From positions 1 to 59,653 of the forward strand of contig NZ_BMYP01000007.1 of assembly GCF_014652335.1 (NCBI RefSeq): DNA of 59,653 nucleotides, written 5' to 3'. This DNA comes from Vogesella fluminis. Lineage in GTDB: Bacteria; Pseudomonadota; Gammaproteobacteria; Burkholderiales; Chromobacteriaceae. A program made the translations under genes and the position numbers. The notes under the pieces were generated by a model. It saw nothing but the letters and a program-made list of their open reading frames with translations, was not told the DNA's origin and searched no databases. Of this stretch, positions 52,567-59,653 are shown in pieces; position 1 is the stretch's first letter, and every line of letters starts with the position of its first letter.

Positions 52567-52595
52567 TTGCGGCCAATCTTGCAGGGTTGGCCGCA
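52567..52595. repeat. Inverted pair of repeats after dnaB
   Basis: TTGCGGCCAATCTTG (one mismatch, at 52567-52581) and GGTTGGCCGCA (52585-52595) are opposed. It is 9 nt after the dnaB stop and 21 nt before the ferredoxin gene, so it lies between two genes in one direction. Confidence 0.75.
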
Positions 52596-52615
52596 GGTCT
52601 AGACAGGGAATCCCG

Positions 52616-52924
52616 ATGAGCTTTTTCGACAAACACGTTTTTGTCTGCTGTAACCAGCGCGCCGAAGGCGAGACGTGCTGCAACAACTACGGTTCCAGCG
52701 CACTGCTGGATTACATGAAGGACCAGATCAAGGCGCGCGGCCTTAACGGCAGCGGCCAGATCCGCGTCAACAAGGCCGGCTGTCTCGGCCGTTGCGACGA
52801 GGGCCCGGTGCTGGTGGTGTACCCGCAGGAGACCTGGTACACCTTCATCGACAAGGATGACATCGACGAGATCGTCGAAGAGCACATGGTCAATGGCCGC
52901 GTCGTGGAAAGGCTGAAAATCTGA
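52616..52924 (+). CDS. Thioredoxin-like [2Fe-2S] ferredoxin
   Basis: 102 aa. C-C-N-Q-R-A-E-G-E-T-C-C (residues about 11-22) and K-A-G-C-L-G-R-C-D-E-G-P (about 53-64) are the NuoE/thioredoxin-like ferredoxin pattern, with the cluster cysteines C12, C22 (or neighbours), C56 and C60. It would carry electrons; the partner is unknown. It overlaps the hydrolase gene by one base (TGATG). Confidence 0.87.
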   Translation: MSFFDKHVFVCCNQRAEGETCCNNYGSSALLDYMKDQIKARGLNGSGQIRVNKAGCLGRCDEGPVLVVYPQETWYTFIDKDDIDEIVEEHMVNGRVVERLKI

Positions 52925-53532
52925 TGCTCAAAGCGATGCAGAAGATCGACATCGCCGGCCCGGCCGGCGCGCTCGAAACCATCGTCATCCCTGCCGTCGG
53001 CGAGCAGACCGGCATCGCGGTGGTGTGCCACCCCAACCCGACGCAGGGCGGCACCAATACCAACAAGGTGATCCAGACCGCAGCCAAGGCGCTGTCGCAG
53101 CTGGGCTATACCTGCTACCTGCCCAATCTGCGCGGTGTCGGCAATAGCGGCGGCGAGCACGATCACGGCATCGGCGAGGTTGACGACGTGATCGCGGTGG
53201 TCGACTACGCGCGCGCGCAACACGGCGCACTGCCGCTGGCGCTGGCCGGTTTCTCCTTCGGCGGCTTCGTCGCGGCGCGCACCCGCGCGCGTATCGAGGC
53301 CGACAAGCTGCTGCTGATGGGGCCGGCGGTGGGCAAGTACGCGATTCCGACGCCGGAAGTGCCGGCCGACACGCTGGTGATCCACGGCGAGGCGGACGAG
53401 GTGATCCCGCTGGAAAACGTGATGGTGTGGGCGCGGCCACAGCATCTGCCGGTGATCGTGCTGCCGGAGGCCGGTCACTTCTTCCACGGCCGCCTGGTGC
53501 AGCTGGCGAGCGTGATCAAGCGCTGCTGGTAA
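52924..53532 (+). CDS. Alpha/beta-fold hydrolase (COG2945-like)
   Basis: 202 aa. The nucleophile elbow is L-A-G-F-S-F-G-G-F (Ser about 117), the catalytic Asp is in L-V-I-H-G-E-A-D-E-V, and the His in P-E-A-G-H-F-F-H-G. The N-terminal H-P-N-P-T-Q-G-G-T-N-T-N-K is the family oxyanion loop. These proteins are small serine hydrolases of unknown substrate. It overlaps the upstream ferredoxin by one base (TGATG), indicating coupling. Confidence 0.87.
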   Translation: MLKAMQKIDIAGPAGALETIVIPAVGEQTGIAVVCHPNPTQGGTNTNKVIQTAAKALSQLGYTCYLPNLRGVGNSGGEHDHGIGEVDDVIAVVDYARAQHGALPLALAGFSFGGFVAARTRARIEADKLLLMGPAVGKYAIPTPEVPADTLVIHGEADEVIPLENVMVWARPQHLPVIVLPEAGHFFHGRLVQLASVIKRCW

Positions 53533-53551
53533 GCCGTGCGGTTTGCCACAA

Positions 53552-53598
53552 GACAAAAGGTTGGCCGCAATCTCGCGATTGCGGCCAACCTTTTTGTC
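53552..53598 (+). terminator. Terminator formed by an inverted repeat pair
   Basis: AAAAGGTTGGCCGCAATC (53555-53572) and GATTGCGGCCAACCTTTTT (53577-53595) make a long stem with loop TCGC and a T-run, extended by GAC/GTC outside. This is the abundant repeat in inverted orientation acting as the terminator of the hydrolase operon. Confidence 0.92.
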
Positions 53599-53773
53599 GC
53601 AGTGGGCACGGGCTTGTGCCACACGACGACCCTACTTTTGAACTAGTTGCGCTAGGCAGGATGGCGTAGGTGGCTAGCCCTTAATTGTCGCGGGGTTTAC
53701 CCCTGTGGCGAATGTTGACCGCATGGTGAGTGGCGTAATGTGTGAGCCGTACTAATCGCACTGGTGGCTCCTC

Positions 53774-55027
53774 ATGGCTTCGGATACTTACAAGCAATAT
53801 GCCGTACTGGCCTCCAGTACGTTGGCATTTACCTTGTGCTTCATGATCTGGATGATGTTCGCCGTACTGGGCATTCCGATCAAGGAGCAGCTCGGCCTGT
53901 CGGAAACCCAGTTCGGTATCCTGGCGGCAACGCCGGTGTTGACCGGTTCTCTGGTACGGGTGCCACTGGGCATCTGGACCGACCGCTTTGGCGGCCGCAT
54001 CGTGCTGTTCCTGCTGATGCTTTCCTGCGTGGTTCCGATCTATGCGATGCAGTTTGCCACTGAATACTGGCACTTTCTTGCCATCGGCCTCTGTGTCGGC
54101 CTGGCTGGCGGTTCCTTCTCGGTCGGTACGCCTTACGTGGCGCGCTGGTTCCGCAAGGAGCAGCAGGGCATGGCGATGGGTGTGTTCGGTGCCGGCAATG
54201 CCGGCTCCTCGCTGACCAAACTGATTGCTCCGTCGCTGATTGCCATCGGCGGCTGGCAGCTGGTGCCGAATGTCTACGCGGCAGTGATGCTGGCTGCAGC
54301 CATCCTGTTCTGGGTTTTCTCCTACCACAATCCCAAGCACGTGGTATCCAGCAAGGCAAGCTTCAAGGAGCAGCTGGCGCTGATCAAGAATCCGGCTGTA
54401 ATGCGCTATTGCCAGTACTACTCGGTAGTATTCGGCGGCTATGTGGCGCTGGCGCTGTGGATGACCAAGTACTACGTTGGCGAATACGGTTTTGACATCA
54501 AGCATGCGGCCTTCCTGGCGGCCTGCTTCTCGTTGCCGGGTGGCGTGTTGCGCGCCCTGGGTGGCTGGATGTCCGACAAGTGGGGTCCGTTCCGGGTTAC
54601 CTGGGGTGTGATGTGGGTATGCTGGGTGGCATTCTTCATTCTGTCCTACCCGCAAACACACTTCATCATCCAGACCGTCAAGGGCCCGCAAGGTTTCGAT
54701 ATCGGCCTTAACTCCACCATGTTCACCCTGATCCTGTTTGCCGTGGGTGTGGCCATGGCGATCGGCAAGGCTTCGGTGTTCAAGTTCATTGCCGACGAAT
54801 TTCCGGACAATATTGGTGCCGTATCCGGCGTGGTCGGCCTTGCCGGCGGCCTGGGTGGCTTCCTGCTGCCGATCATGTTCGGTGCGCTGGTTGACATGAC
54901 CGGGGTTCGTTCCAGCTCCTTCATGCTGCTGTACGGCACTGTTTGCGTATCCCTGGTGTGGATGCACTTCTCGTTCAAGTCGGTGGCGCGTGCGGCGGAA
55001 GCCCGCCTGGCCAGCGCCGAGGCTTGA
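53774..55027 (+). CDS. narK: Nitrate/nitrite transporter, NarK1-like
   Basis: 417 aa MFS protein of the NNP family with 12 helices. Signature 1, A-G-G-S-F-S-V-G-T-P (about 113-122), and the second, V-V-G-L-A-G-G-L-G-G-F, match the NarK nitrate-signature motifs. Arginines in R-V-P-L-G-I-W (helix 2) and V-L-R-A-L-G-G (helix 8) line the nitrate site. Type 1 members are thought to be nitrate/H+ symporters. The next gene encodes a second NarK; narGHJI is not in the window. No clear FNR site was found in the 241 bp upstream; it contains one NarL-like TACCCCT. Confidence 0.9.
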   Translation: MASDTYKQYAVLASSTLAFTLCFMIWMMFAVLGIPIKEQLGLSETQFGILAATPVLTGSLVRVPLGIWTDRFGGRIVLFLLMLSCVVPIYAMQFATEYWHFLAIGLCVGLAGGSFSVGTPYVARWFRKEQQGMAMGVFGAGNAGSSLTKLIAPSLIAIGGWQLVPNVYAAVMLAAAILFWVFSYHNPKHVVSSKASFKEQLALIKNPAVMRYCQYYSVVFGGYVALALWMTKYYVGEYGFDIKHAAFLAACFSLPGGVLRALGGWMSDKWGPFRVTWGVMWVCWVAFFILSYPQTHFIIQTVKGPQGFDIGLNSTMFTLILFAVGVAMAIGKASVFKFIADEFPDNIGAVSGVVGLAGGLGGFLLPIMFGALVDMTGVRSSSFMLLYGTVCVSLVWMHFSFKSVARAAEARLASAEA

Positions 55028-55079
55028 GTTCTGATTCCCTGAAATCCGGGCCGCGAAGACGGCCCTCTGGAGACTGTAT

Positions 55080-56459
55080 ATGTCCAAAGTACTTGAGCGC
55101 TGGGAACCGGAAAATCCCGGGTTCTGGCAAAACGAAGGCAAGGCTGTTGCCCGCCGCAACCTGTGGCTGTCGATTCCGGCACTGACGCTGGCTTTCGCCA
55201 TCTGGCAGGTGTGGAGCGTGGCAGTGCTGAATATGCCCAACATCGGCTTCAACTACACGCCCAACCAACTGTTCTGGCTGGCGGCACTGCCGGCGCTGTC
55301 CGGTGCCACGTTGCGCATTTTCTACTCGTTCATGGTGCCGATCTTCGGCGGCCGCCGCTGGACGGCGATTTCTACGGCCAGCCTGCTGATCCCGGCAATC
55401 GGTATCGGTTTTGCGGTACAGGATCCGAACACCAGTTACGTCACCATGCTGATCCTGGCGTTGCTGTGCGGTTTTGGCGGCGGTAACTTCAGCTCCTCGA
55501 TGTCCAACATCAGCTTCTTCTATCCAAAGGCGGAAAAGGGTACCGCACTTGGCATGAATGCCGGCCTGGGCAATCTGGGCGTATCGCTGGTGCAGTTCGT
55601 GGTGCCTATCGTTATCACCCTGGGCCTGTTCGGCGCCTTGGGCGGCGAACCGCAGACCTGGGTAAAAGGGGATGTCACCAAGCAGGTATGGCTGCAAAAC
55701 GCCGGCTTCGTTTGGGTGCCGTTCATCGTGCTGTCAACGTTGGCCGCATGGTTCGGCATGAACGACATCGCTTCGGCCAAGGCATCGTTCGCTGACCAGG
55801 CGGTGATCTTCAAGCGCAAGCACAACTGGCTGATGTGCTGGCTGTACATTGGCACCTTTGGTTCCTTTATCGGCTTTGCTGCCGGTTTCCCGCTGCTGAT
55901 GAAAGGCCAGTTTCCGGATATTGATCCGAGCAAGTATGTATTCTTCGGCCCGCTGGTCGGCGCGCTGGCGCGTCCGGTCGGTGGCTGGCTGGCGGACAAG
56001 GTCGGCGGTGCCAAGGTGACGCAGGTCGTGTTTGTATTGATGATTGCCGCCGTGTTCGGCGTGCTCAGCTTCCTGCCGCATGGCGGCCAGGGCGGCAGCT
56101 TCCAGGGCTTCTTCACGATGTTCCTGTGTCTGTTCGTGCTGACCGGTATCGGCAACGGCTCCACCTTCATGCAGGTGCCGACCATCTTCCTGACCCTGCA
56201 TCAGCGCATGGCAGGCAAGAACGAGGCGGCGCAGAAAAAGGCAGTTGCCGATGCCACCAAGGAAGCGGCAGCGGTACTGGGCTTTTCCGGTGCCATCGGT
56301 GCCTATGGCGGCTTTTTCATCCCGAAGAGCTACGGTACCTCGATCGCGCTGACTGGCGGTGTCGAAGCGGCGCTGTACGGCTTTATCGGCTTCTATGTCA
56401 GCTGCCTGCTGATCAACGGCTGGTTCTACGCCCGCAAGAATGCGGAAGTGCCGTGCTGA
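55080..56459 (+). CDS. Nitrate/nitrite antiporter, NarK2-like
   Basis: 459 aa, NNP family, with an extended N-terminus (WEPENPGFWQNEGKAVARRN) typical of NarK2/NarU. The signature is G-F-G-G-G-N-F-S-S-S-M-S-N-I-S (about 139-153). The second signature region is L-G-F-S-G-A-I-G-A-Y-G-G-F-F-I-P (about 400-415), and the substrate Arg is in G-A-T-L-R-I-F-Y. GGAG precedes the ATG. The two NarK genes are separate, 52 bp apart, whereas in some bacteria such as Paracoccus they are fused. Likely a nitrate/nitrite exchanger in nitrate respiration. Confidence 0.9.
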   Translation: MSKVLERWEPENPGFWQNEGKAVARRNLWLSIPALTLAFAIWQVWSVAVLNMPNIGFNYTPNQLFWLAALPALSGATLRIFYSFMVPIFGGRRWTAISTASLLIPAIGIGFAVQDPNTSYVTMLILALLCGFGGGNFSSSMSNISFFYPKAEKGTALGMNAGLGNLGVSLVQFVVPIVITLGLFGALGGEPQTWVKGDVTKQVWLQNAGFVWVPFIVLSTLAAWFGMNDIASAKASFADQAVIFKRKHNWLMCWLYIGTFGSFIGFAAGFPLLMKGQFPDIDPSKYVFFGPLVGALARPVGGWLADKVGGAKVTQVVFVLMIAAVFGVLSFLPHGGQGGSFQGFFTMFLCLFVLTGIGNGSTFMQVPTIFLTLHQRMAGKNEAAQKKAVADATKEAAAVLGFSGAIGAYGGFFIPKSYGTSIALTGGVEAALYGFIGFYVSCLLINGWFYARKNAEVPC

Positions 56460-56503
56460 CAGGTTTTCTCCAAGTTTGCGGACTTTCTCTGCAATCTTTC
56501 TTG

Positions 56504-56524
56504 ACGCCCTTCGGGGCGTTTTTT
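56504..56524 (+). terminator. Terminator after the NarK pair
   Basis: ACGCCC, loop TTCG, GGGCGT, then TTTTT. Good intrinsic terminator. Confidence 0.88.
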
Positions 56525-56854
56525 ATTTTCAGGGCAATGGCAAATGCAATGTTTGCCGGGATGTGGCACCCGTGCGGCCAGGGCTGGCAGATGGTGTTGC
56601 CGTTTGCCACGGGGCTCTGGCAGGTCGTGGTAATTTTCTTACATGAAACTTACATGTAATGATGGCAATTTTTTGCTCCCTTTGGCGTATGAATTATGGT
56701 TTATCGTTAAAATATTGAAAATAAAAAGAAAAATTTTTGCATGTCTGTTTGGTGGTATGCATTTTCTGTAAGAATAATGAAAGTAATCGAGTACAAACCG
56801 TATTGTCATTAGACTACCGCTCCCATGCATAACAACATACGGAGCCTGAGTCAC
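56525..56854. other. 330-bp intergenic stretch, AT-rich in its second half
   Basis: No ORF of note. From about 56640 to 56820 the base composition is strongly AT-rich (for example TATTGAAAATAAAAAGAAAA), unlike the surrounding GC-rich DNA. It holds the direct repeats at 56638-56656 and the upstream region of the sugar transporter. I could not place a convincing sigma70 promoter. Confidence 0.6.
56638..56660 (+). promoter_or_regulatory. 11-bp-spaced direct repeats of CTTACATG
   Basis: CTTACATG at 56638-56645 and 56649-56656, followed by TAATG; the second copy lies within the palindrome TTACATGTAA (56650-56659). An 11-bp period of direct repeats is typical of OmpR/PhoB-type response regulators. 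It lies about 200 bp before the sugar transporter. Confidence 0.4.
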
Positions 56855-58057
56855 ATGCCACAGCATGACCAAGCACAACAATACGGGAAGCCGCTGGCGG
56901 TGCTGACTTCCCTGTTCTTCATGTGGGGTCTGATCACCTCGCTCAACGATATTCTGGTGCCGCATCTCAAGGGCGTATTCGCACTGAGCTATGTACAAGC
57001 GGCACTGGTGCAGTTCAGTTTCTTTACCGCCTATTTCATCGTATCGCTGCCGGCGGGCCGTCTGGTACAAACCTGTGGCTACCAGCGCGGTATTGTTGCC
57101 GGGCTGTGCACTGCCGGCATTGGTTGCCTGCTGTTTTACCCGGCGGCGGCCAGTCTGTCGTATCCGGCTTTTCTCGGCGCGCTGTTCGTGCTGGCGGCGG
57201 GCATCACCGTGTTGCAGGTTGCGGCCAACCCTTACGTAACGCGGCTGGGGCCGGCGAAGACAGCGTCCAGCCGCCTCAACCTGACCCAGGCCTTCAACGC
57301 GCTGGGCACCACTGTGGCGCCGCTGCTGGGTGCGGTGCTGATCCTGGTGGACGGCCGTGACGGTGTGGCAGCCGAGGCCAGTGCGGTGCAGTTGCCATAT
57401 CTGGTGCTGGCCGGCCTGCTGTTCGCCATCGCGGTGGTGTTTGCGCTGCTGCGCCTGCCGGCAATCAAGGACGAGCATCCGCAGCCGGCGGCGGCTACCC
57501 ATAGCGTGTGGCAGTACCGCCATCTGCTGCTGGGCGCGGTGGCGATCTTCGTTTATGTCGGCGCCGAGGTCGGCATCGGCAGCTTCCTGGTCAGTCTGAT
57601 GGAGCAGCCGGACATCGGCGGCCTGAGTCCGGCTGCGGCCGGCCGTCTGCTGGCGGTGTACTGGGGCTGTGCCATGGTTGGCCGCTTCCTGGGTAGTGTG
57701 GTGATGCGCCATGTCGCCGCCAGCAAGGTGCTGGCCTGCAACGCGCTGCTGAGCGTGCTGCTGATCGCCACTGCGGTGCTGTGTGGCGGCCAGCTGGCGA
57801 TGTGGAGCCTGCTGGCGGTCGGGCTGTGCAATTCGATCATGTTCCCGACCATTTTCTCGTTGGCGCTCAACGGGCTGGGGCGCTTCACCAGCGCCGGCTC
57901 CGGTGTGCTGTGCATGGCGATTGTCGGCGGGGCGCTGATGCCGCTGCTACAGGCGGCACTGGCAGACAGCCTCGGTTTGCTGCTCTCATTCATGGTGCCG
58001 CTGCTGTGCTACCTGTTCATCTTCTATTACGGCATTGCCGGCCACAAACCGCGCTGA
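56855..58057 (+). CDS. MFS sugar transporter, FucP/GluP family
   Basis: 400 aa from ATG 56855, chosen for a GGAG at 56841; an upstream ATG at 56825 lacks one. 12 helices. The family signature F-F-M-W-G-L-I-T-S-L-N-D-I-L-V-P-H-L (helix 1) with the essential Asp, and A-N-P-Y-V-T near G-I-T-V-L-Q-V-A, match the fucose/glucose/galactose:H+ symporters. The exact sugar is unknown. The AT-rich upstream region with direct repeats may be regulatory. No sugar-catabolic enzyme gene is adjacent. Confidence 0.87.
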   Translation: MPQHDQAQQYGKPLAVLTSLFFMWGLITSLNDILVPHLKGVFALSYVQAALVQFSFFTAYFIVSLPAGRLVQTCGYQRGIVAGLCTAGIGCLLFYPAAASLSYPAFLGALFVLAAGITVLQVAANPYVTRLGPAKTASSRLNLTQAFNALGTTVAPLLGAVLILVDGRDGVAAEASAVQLPYLVLAGLLFAIAVVFALLRLPAIKDEHPQPAAATHSVWQYRHLLLGAVAIFVYVGAEVGIGSFLVSLMEQPDIGGLSPAAAGRLLAVYWGCAMVGRFLGSVVMRHVAASKVLACNALLSVLLIATAVLCGGQLAMWSLLAVGLCNSIMFPTIFSLALNGLGRFTSAGSGVLCMAIVGGALMPLLQAALADSLGLLLSFMVPLLCYLFIFYYGIAGHKPR

Positions 58058-58078
58058 GCGGCGCCTGTCGTGGCTGCG

Positions 58079-59521
58079 TCAGGCCGGCGACGGGAGGAGG
58101 GCGCCAAGCTGCTCTCCCCACTGTTGCAGCTGGTCCAGGATCTGCAGTTGCTGCGCATCGGCGCCGGTGCGTAGGTCGGCGATTTCCTGCCGGAACGCGG
58201 TAAAGGTGCGCCCCGGCGGCGTGCCCAGGTGCAGCTTGCGCGCGCACCACTGCTGCCAGTGCTGGCGTTCTTCCGCGCTGAGACTGTCGGGGAAGTTGCG
58301 CGCGCGGTAGCGGTACAGCAGGCGCTGCAGCTGCGGGTCGTCGAAGCTTTCGCGCGCCGCCGCCAGCGCCGGTGCCGACAGGCCGCGCAGGCGGTTGAGG
58401 GTGCGCCGGTCCTGGTTGGAGACAAAGCCGCCGTACAGGTTTTCATCGACATCCGGCGTCTCGCCTGGCTCGCGGCGGAACACCTCGCGCCACAGCGGCG
58501 CCAGATCGGGCAGCGCCTGCGCGTGGGCGGCGTGGCGCTGCACGCTGTCCATGTCGATGCCCAGCTGTTGCGCCCGTTCCGCGCGCAACACGCGCAGGTC
58601 GCTGACCACGAACGGCGACTTGTTGACGTGGATGCTCTTGATCGGCAGCCGGTTTTCCCCCTCCGCCAGCTCGCTGCTTTTGGTGAACAGCCGGCGGCGA
58701 ACGTTGGCCGCATTCAGCACCAGCAGTTCGCGCGGATCGTGTGCCAGATCCCAGACCAGCACCTCGTTCTTGTTGCTCGGGTGTTCCGCCAGCGGCCACA
58801 CCAGCGCCAGGTTGCCGCGCTCGCTGCCGAACATGCCGGAAACATGGATCAGCGGCACCGGCTGGTGCAACTGCAGCTGGTGGCGCACCGCGTCCTTTTG
58901 CCGCAGGCTGAGGCAGAACGCGAACAGCCGCGGCTGCTTGTCACGGATCAGCCGCGCCAGTGCGATGGTGGCGCGCACGTCGGACAGTGCATCGTGGGCG
59001 GCGTCGTGGCTAAGGCCGTTGGCCGCGGTCAGGTGCTCCAGCTTGAAGCTGGGCAGGCCGTTGTCGTGGCGCGGCCAGTTGATGCCTTCCGGGCGCAGCG
59101 CGTAGGTGGCACGCACCACGTCCAGCAGATCCCAGCGACCGCAGCGGTTTTGCCACTCGCGGGCGTAGGGGTCGATCAGGTTGCGCCAGAACAGGAAGCG
59201 GGTGACCTCGTCGTCGAAGCGGATCGAGTTGTAGCCGACGCCGATGGTGCCCGGCTCGGCCAGCTCGCGTTCGATGGCGGCGGCAAACTGCTGTTCCGGC
59301 ACCCCGAGCTCGGCGCAGCGCTGCGGTGTGATGCCGGTGAGCAGGCAGGCTTCCGGCGCCGGCAGGTAGTCGCGGGTCGGCTGGCAGTAAAGCATCACCG
59401 GTTCGCCGATTTCGTTGAGCTCGGCATCGGTGCGGATGCCGGCAAACTGCGCCGGGCGGTCGCTGCGCGGCACCGCGCCAAAGGTTTCATAGTCGTGCCA
59501 GAAGAAGGTCGGGGCTGACAT
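58079..59521 (-). CDS. sbcB: Exodeoxyribonuclease I
   Basis: 480 aa, 3'-5' single-strand DNA exonuclease of the DEDD (DnaQ-like) family. The first motif F-F-W-H-D-Y-E-T-F-G carries the catalytic Asp and Glu, V-G-Y-N-S-I-R-F-D-D-E the second, and H-D-A-L-S-D-V-R-A-T the third and fourth (His-Asp). The C-terminal SH3-like and helical domains are present, and length is normal for SbcB (about 475). It acts in recombination and mismatch repair. Convergent with the sugar transporter. Confidence 0.95.
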   Translation of the reverse strand: MSAPTFFWHDYETFGAVPRSDRPAQFAGIRTDAELNEIGEPVMLYCQPTRDYLPAPEACLLTGITPQRCAELGVPEQQFAAAIERELAEPGTIGVGYNSIRFDDEVTRFLFWRNLIDPYAREWQNRCGRWDLLDVVRATYALRPEGINWPRHDNGLPSFKLEHLTAANGLSHDAAHDALSDVRATIALARLIRDKQPRLFAFCLSLRQKDAVRHQLQLHQPVPLIHVSGMFGSERGNLALVWPLAEHPSNKNEVLVWDLAHDPRELLVLNAANVRRRLFTKSSELAEGENRLPIKSIHVNKSPFVVSDLRVLRAERAQQLGIDMDSVQRHAAHAQALPDLAPLWREVFRREPGETPDVDENLYGGFVSNQDRRTLNRLRGLSAPALAAARESFDDPQLQRLLYRYRARNFPDSLSAEERQHWQQWCARKLHLGTPPGRTFTAFRQEIADLRTGADAQQLQILDQLQQWGEQLGALLPSPA

Positions 59522-59566
59522 GCTGGTTCCGCATCACTGAAAACGTGATTGTCGCACTGCGGCTGC

Positions 59567-59581
59567 TTGCGGCCAACCTTG
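59567..59581 (-). repeat. Full-length repeat, reverse orientation
   Basis: TTGCGGCCAACCTTG, exact copy, 45 nt upstream of the sbcB start. Confidence 0.8.
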
Positions 59582-59630
59582 CGCGGTGCCGATGCATGGT
59601 GCGGCTGTGCGCAGCATGACGACAAAACGA

Positions 59631-59649
59631 CCGTCACCAGTGGTGACGG
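59631..59649 (-). terminator. Terminator-like hairpin at the right edge
   Basis: CCGTCACC, loop AGT, GGTGACGG: an 8-bp perfect stem. On the minus strand TCGTTTTGTCG follows, so it may end a gene lying beyond the right edge. Confidence 0.6.
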
Positions 59650-59653
59650 GCGT

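Noticed and set aside
53599-53773. FNR box upstream of narK
   Set aside because: No TTGAT-N4-ATCAA within one or two mismatches; only a single NarL-like heptamer, which is too weak to call.
53681-55252. 523-aa antisense frame over narK
   Set aside because: Low-complexity His/Gln/Arg-rich shadow of a clear transporter gene.

Overview
The window looks like chromosomal DNA of a GC-rich betaproteobacterium, most likely of the order Neisseriales near Chromobacterium/Vogesella. The reasons are the overall gene set (narK pair, gyrA-serC-pheA block, tig-clpP-clpX-lon-hupB-ppiD block), and an omega-transaminase that by memory closely resembles the well-known Chromobacterium violaceum enzyme and has the same length (459 aa). 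No rRNA, phage, insertion sequence or CRISPR was seen. There is one tRNA, Leu(UAG). Almost everything is core or metabolic, and no genomic island is evident.

Layout. 0-4.2 kb: the start of a small heat-shock gene, then a GntR regulator divergent from a gamma-glutamylpolyamine-synthetase-like gene and a class III aminotransferase, with twin 12-bp palindromes on the promoter. 4.3-6.8 kb: an exported, extremely Lys/Arg-rich protein and an amino-acid ABC transporter (binding protein and permease, no ATPase). 6.9-16.9 kb: gyrA, two hotdog thioesterases, serC, an MFS transporter, a 37-aa membrane ORF, an O-methyltransferase, pheA, a LOG-family protein, DAHP synthase and an OsmC protein. 17-21 kb: dapF-DUF484-membrane protein on the minus strand, then a TetR/DUF4442/dienoyl-CoA-isomerase-like operon. 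21.2-28.3 kb: a polyamine catabolic cluster (puuC-puuR divergent from ald-puuD-puuA-spuC). 28.5-38.6 kb: motB, methyltransferases, HDOD and HD-GYP signalling proteins, a pseudouridine synthase and several hypotheticals. 38.7-49.1 kb: a hypothetical, a Bax-inhibitor-1 protein, tRNA-Leu and the protein-quality-control block tig-clpP-clpX-lon-hupB-ppiD. 49.2-59.5 kb: sodB, a flavoprotein, dnaB, a thin ferredoxin, a hydrolase, two NarK transporters, a FucP-type sugar transporter and sbcB.

How genes work together. The polyamine cluster appears to replace the usual gamma-glutamylputrescine oxidase with a pyruvate-dependent transaminase (SpuC) whose alanine product would be recycled to pyruvate by the co-transcribed alanine dehydrogenase. 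The first glutamine-synthetase/aminotransferase pair is a second, separately regulated amine module of unknown substrate. serC, pheA and the DAHP synthase give an amino-acid/aromatic block.

The most striking non-genic signal is a 12-mer, AGGTTGGCCGCA (extended form CAAGGTTGGCCGCAA). I count 20 exact copies on both strands, plus about 25 copies of the 9-base core. Many full-length copies sit between genes, and several are inverted pairs forming hairpins, one of them a textbook terminator. This is the architecture of a DNA uptake sequence, but the sequence differs from the Neisseria dialects I know. It is my main candidate for something undescribed. Other leads are a structured RNA between hupB and ppiD, a leaderless-looking TetR gene with its operator inside the promoter, an FNR-type site placed at -41.5 before a frameshifted HD-GYP gene, and a 26-bp palindrome before sodB.
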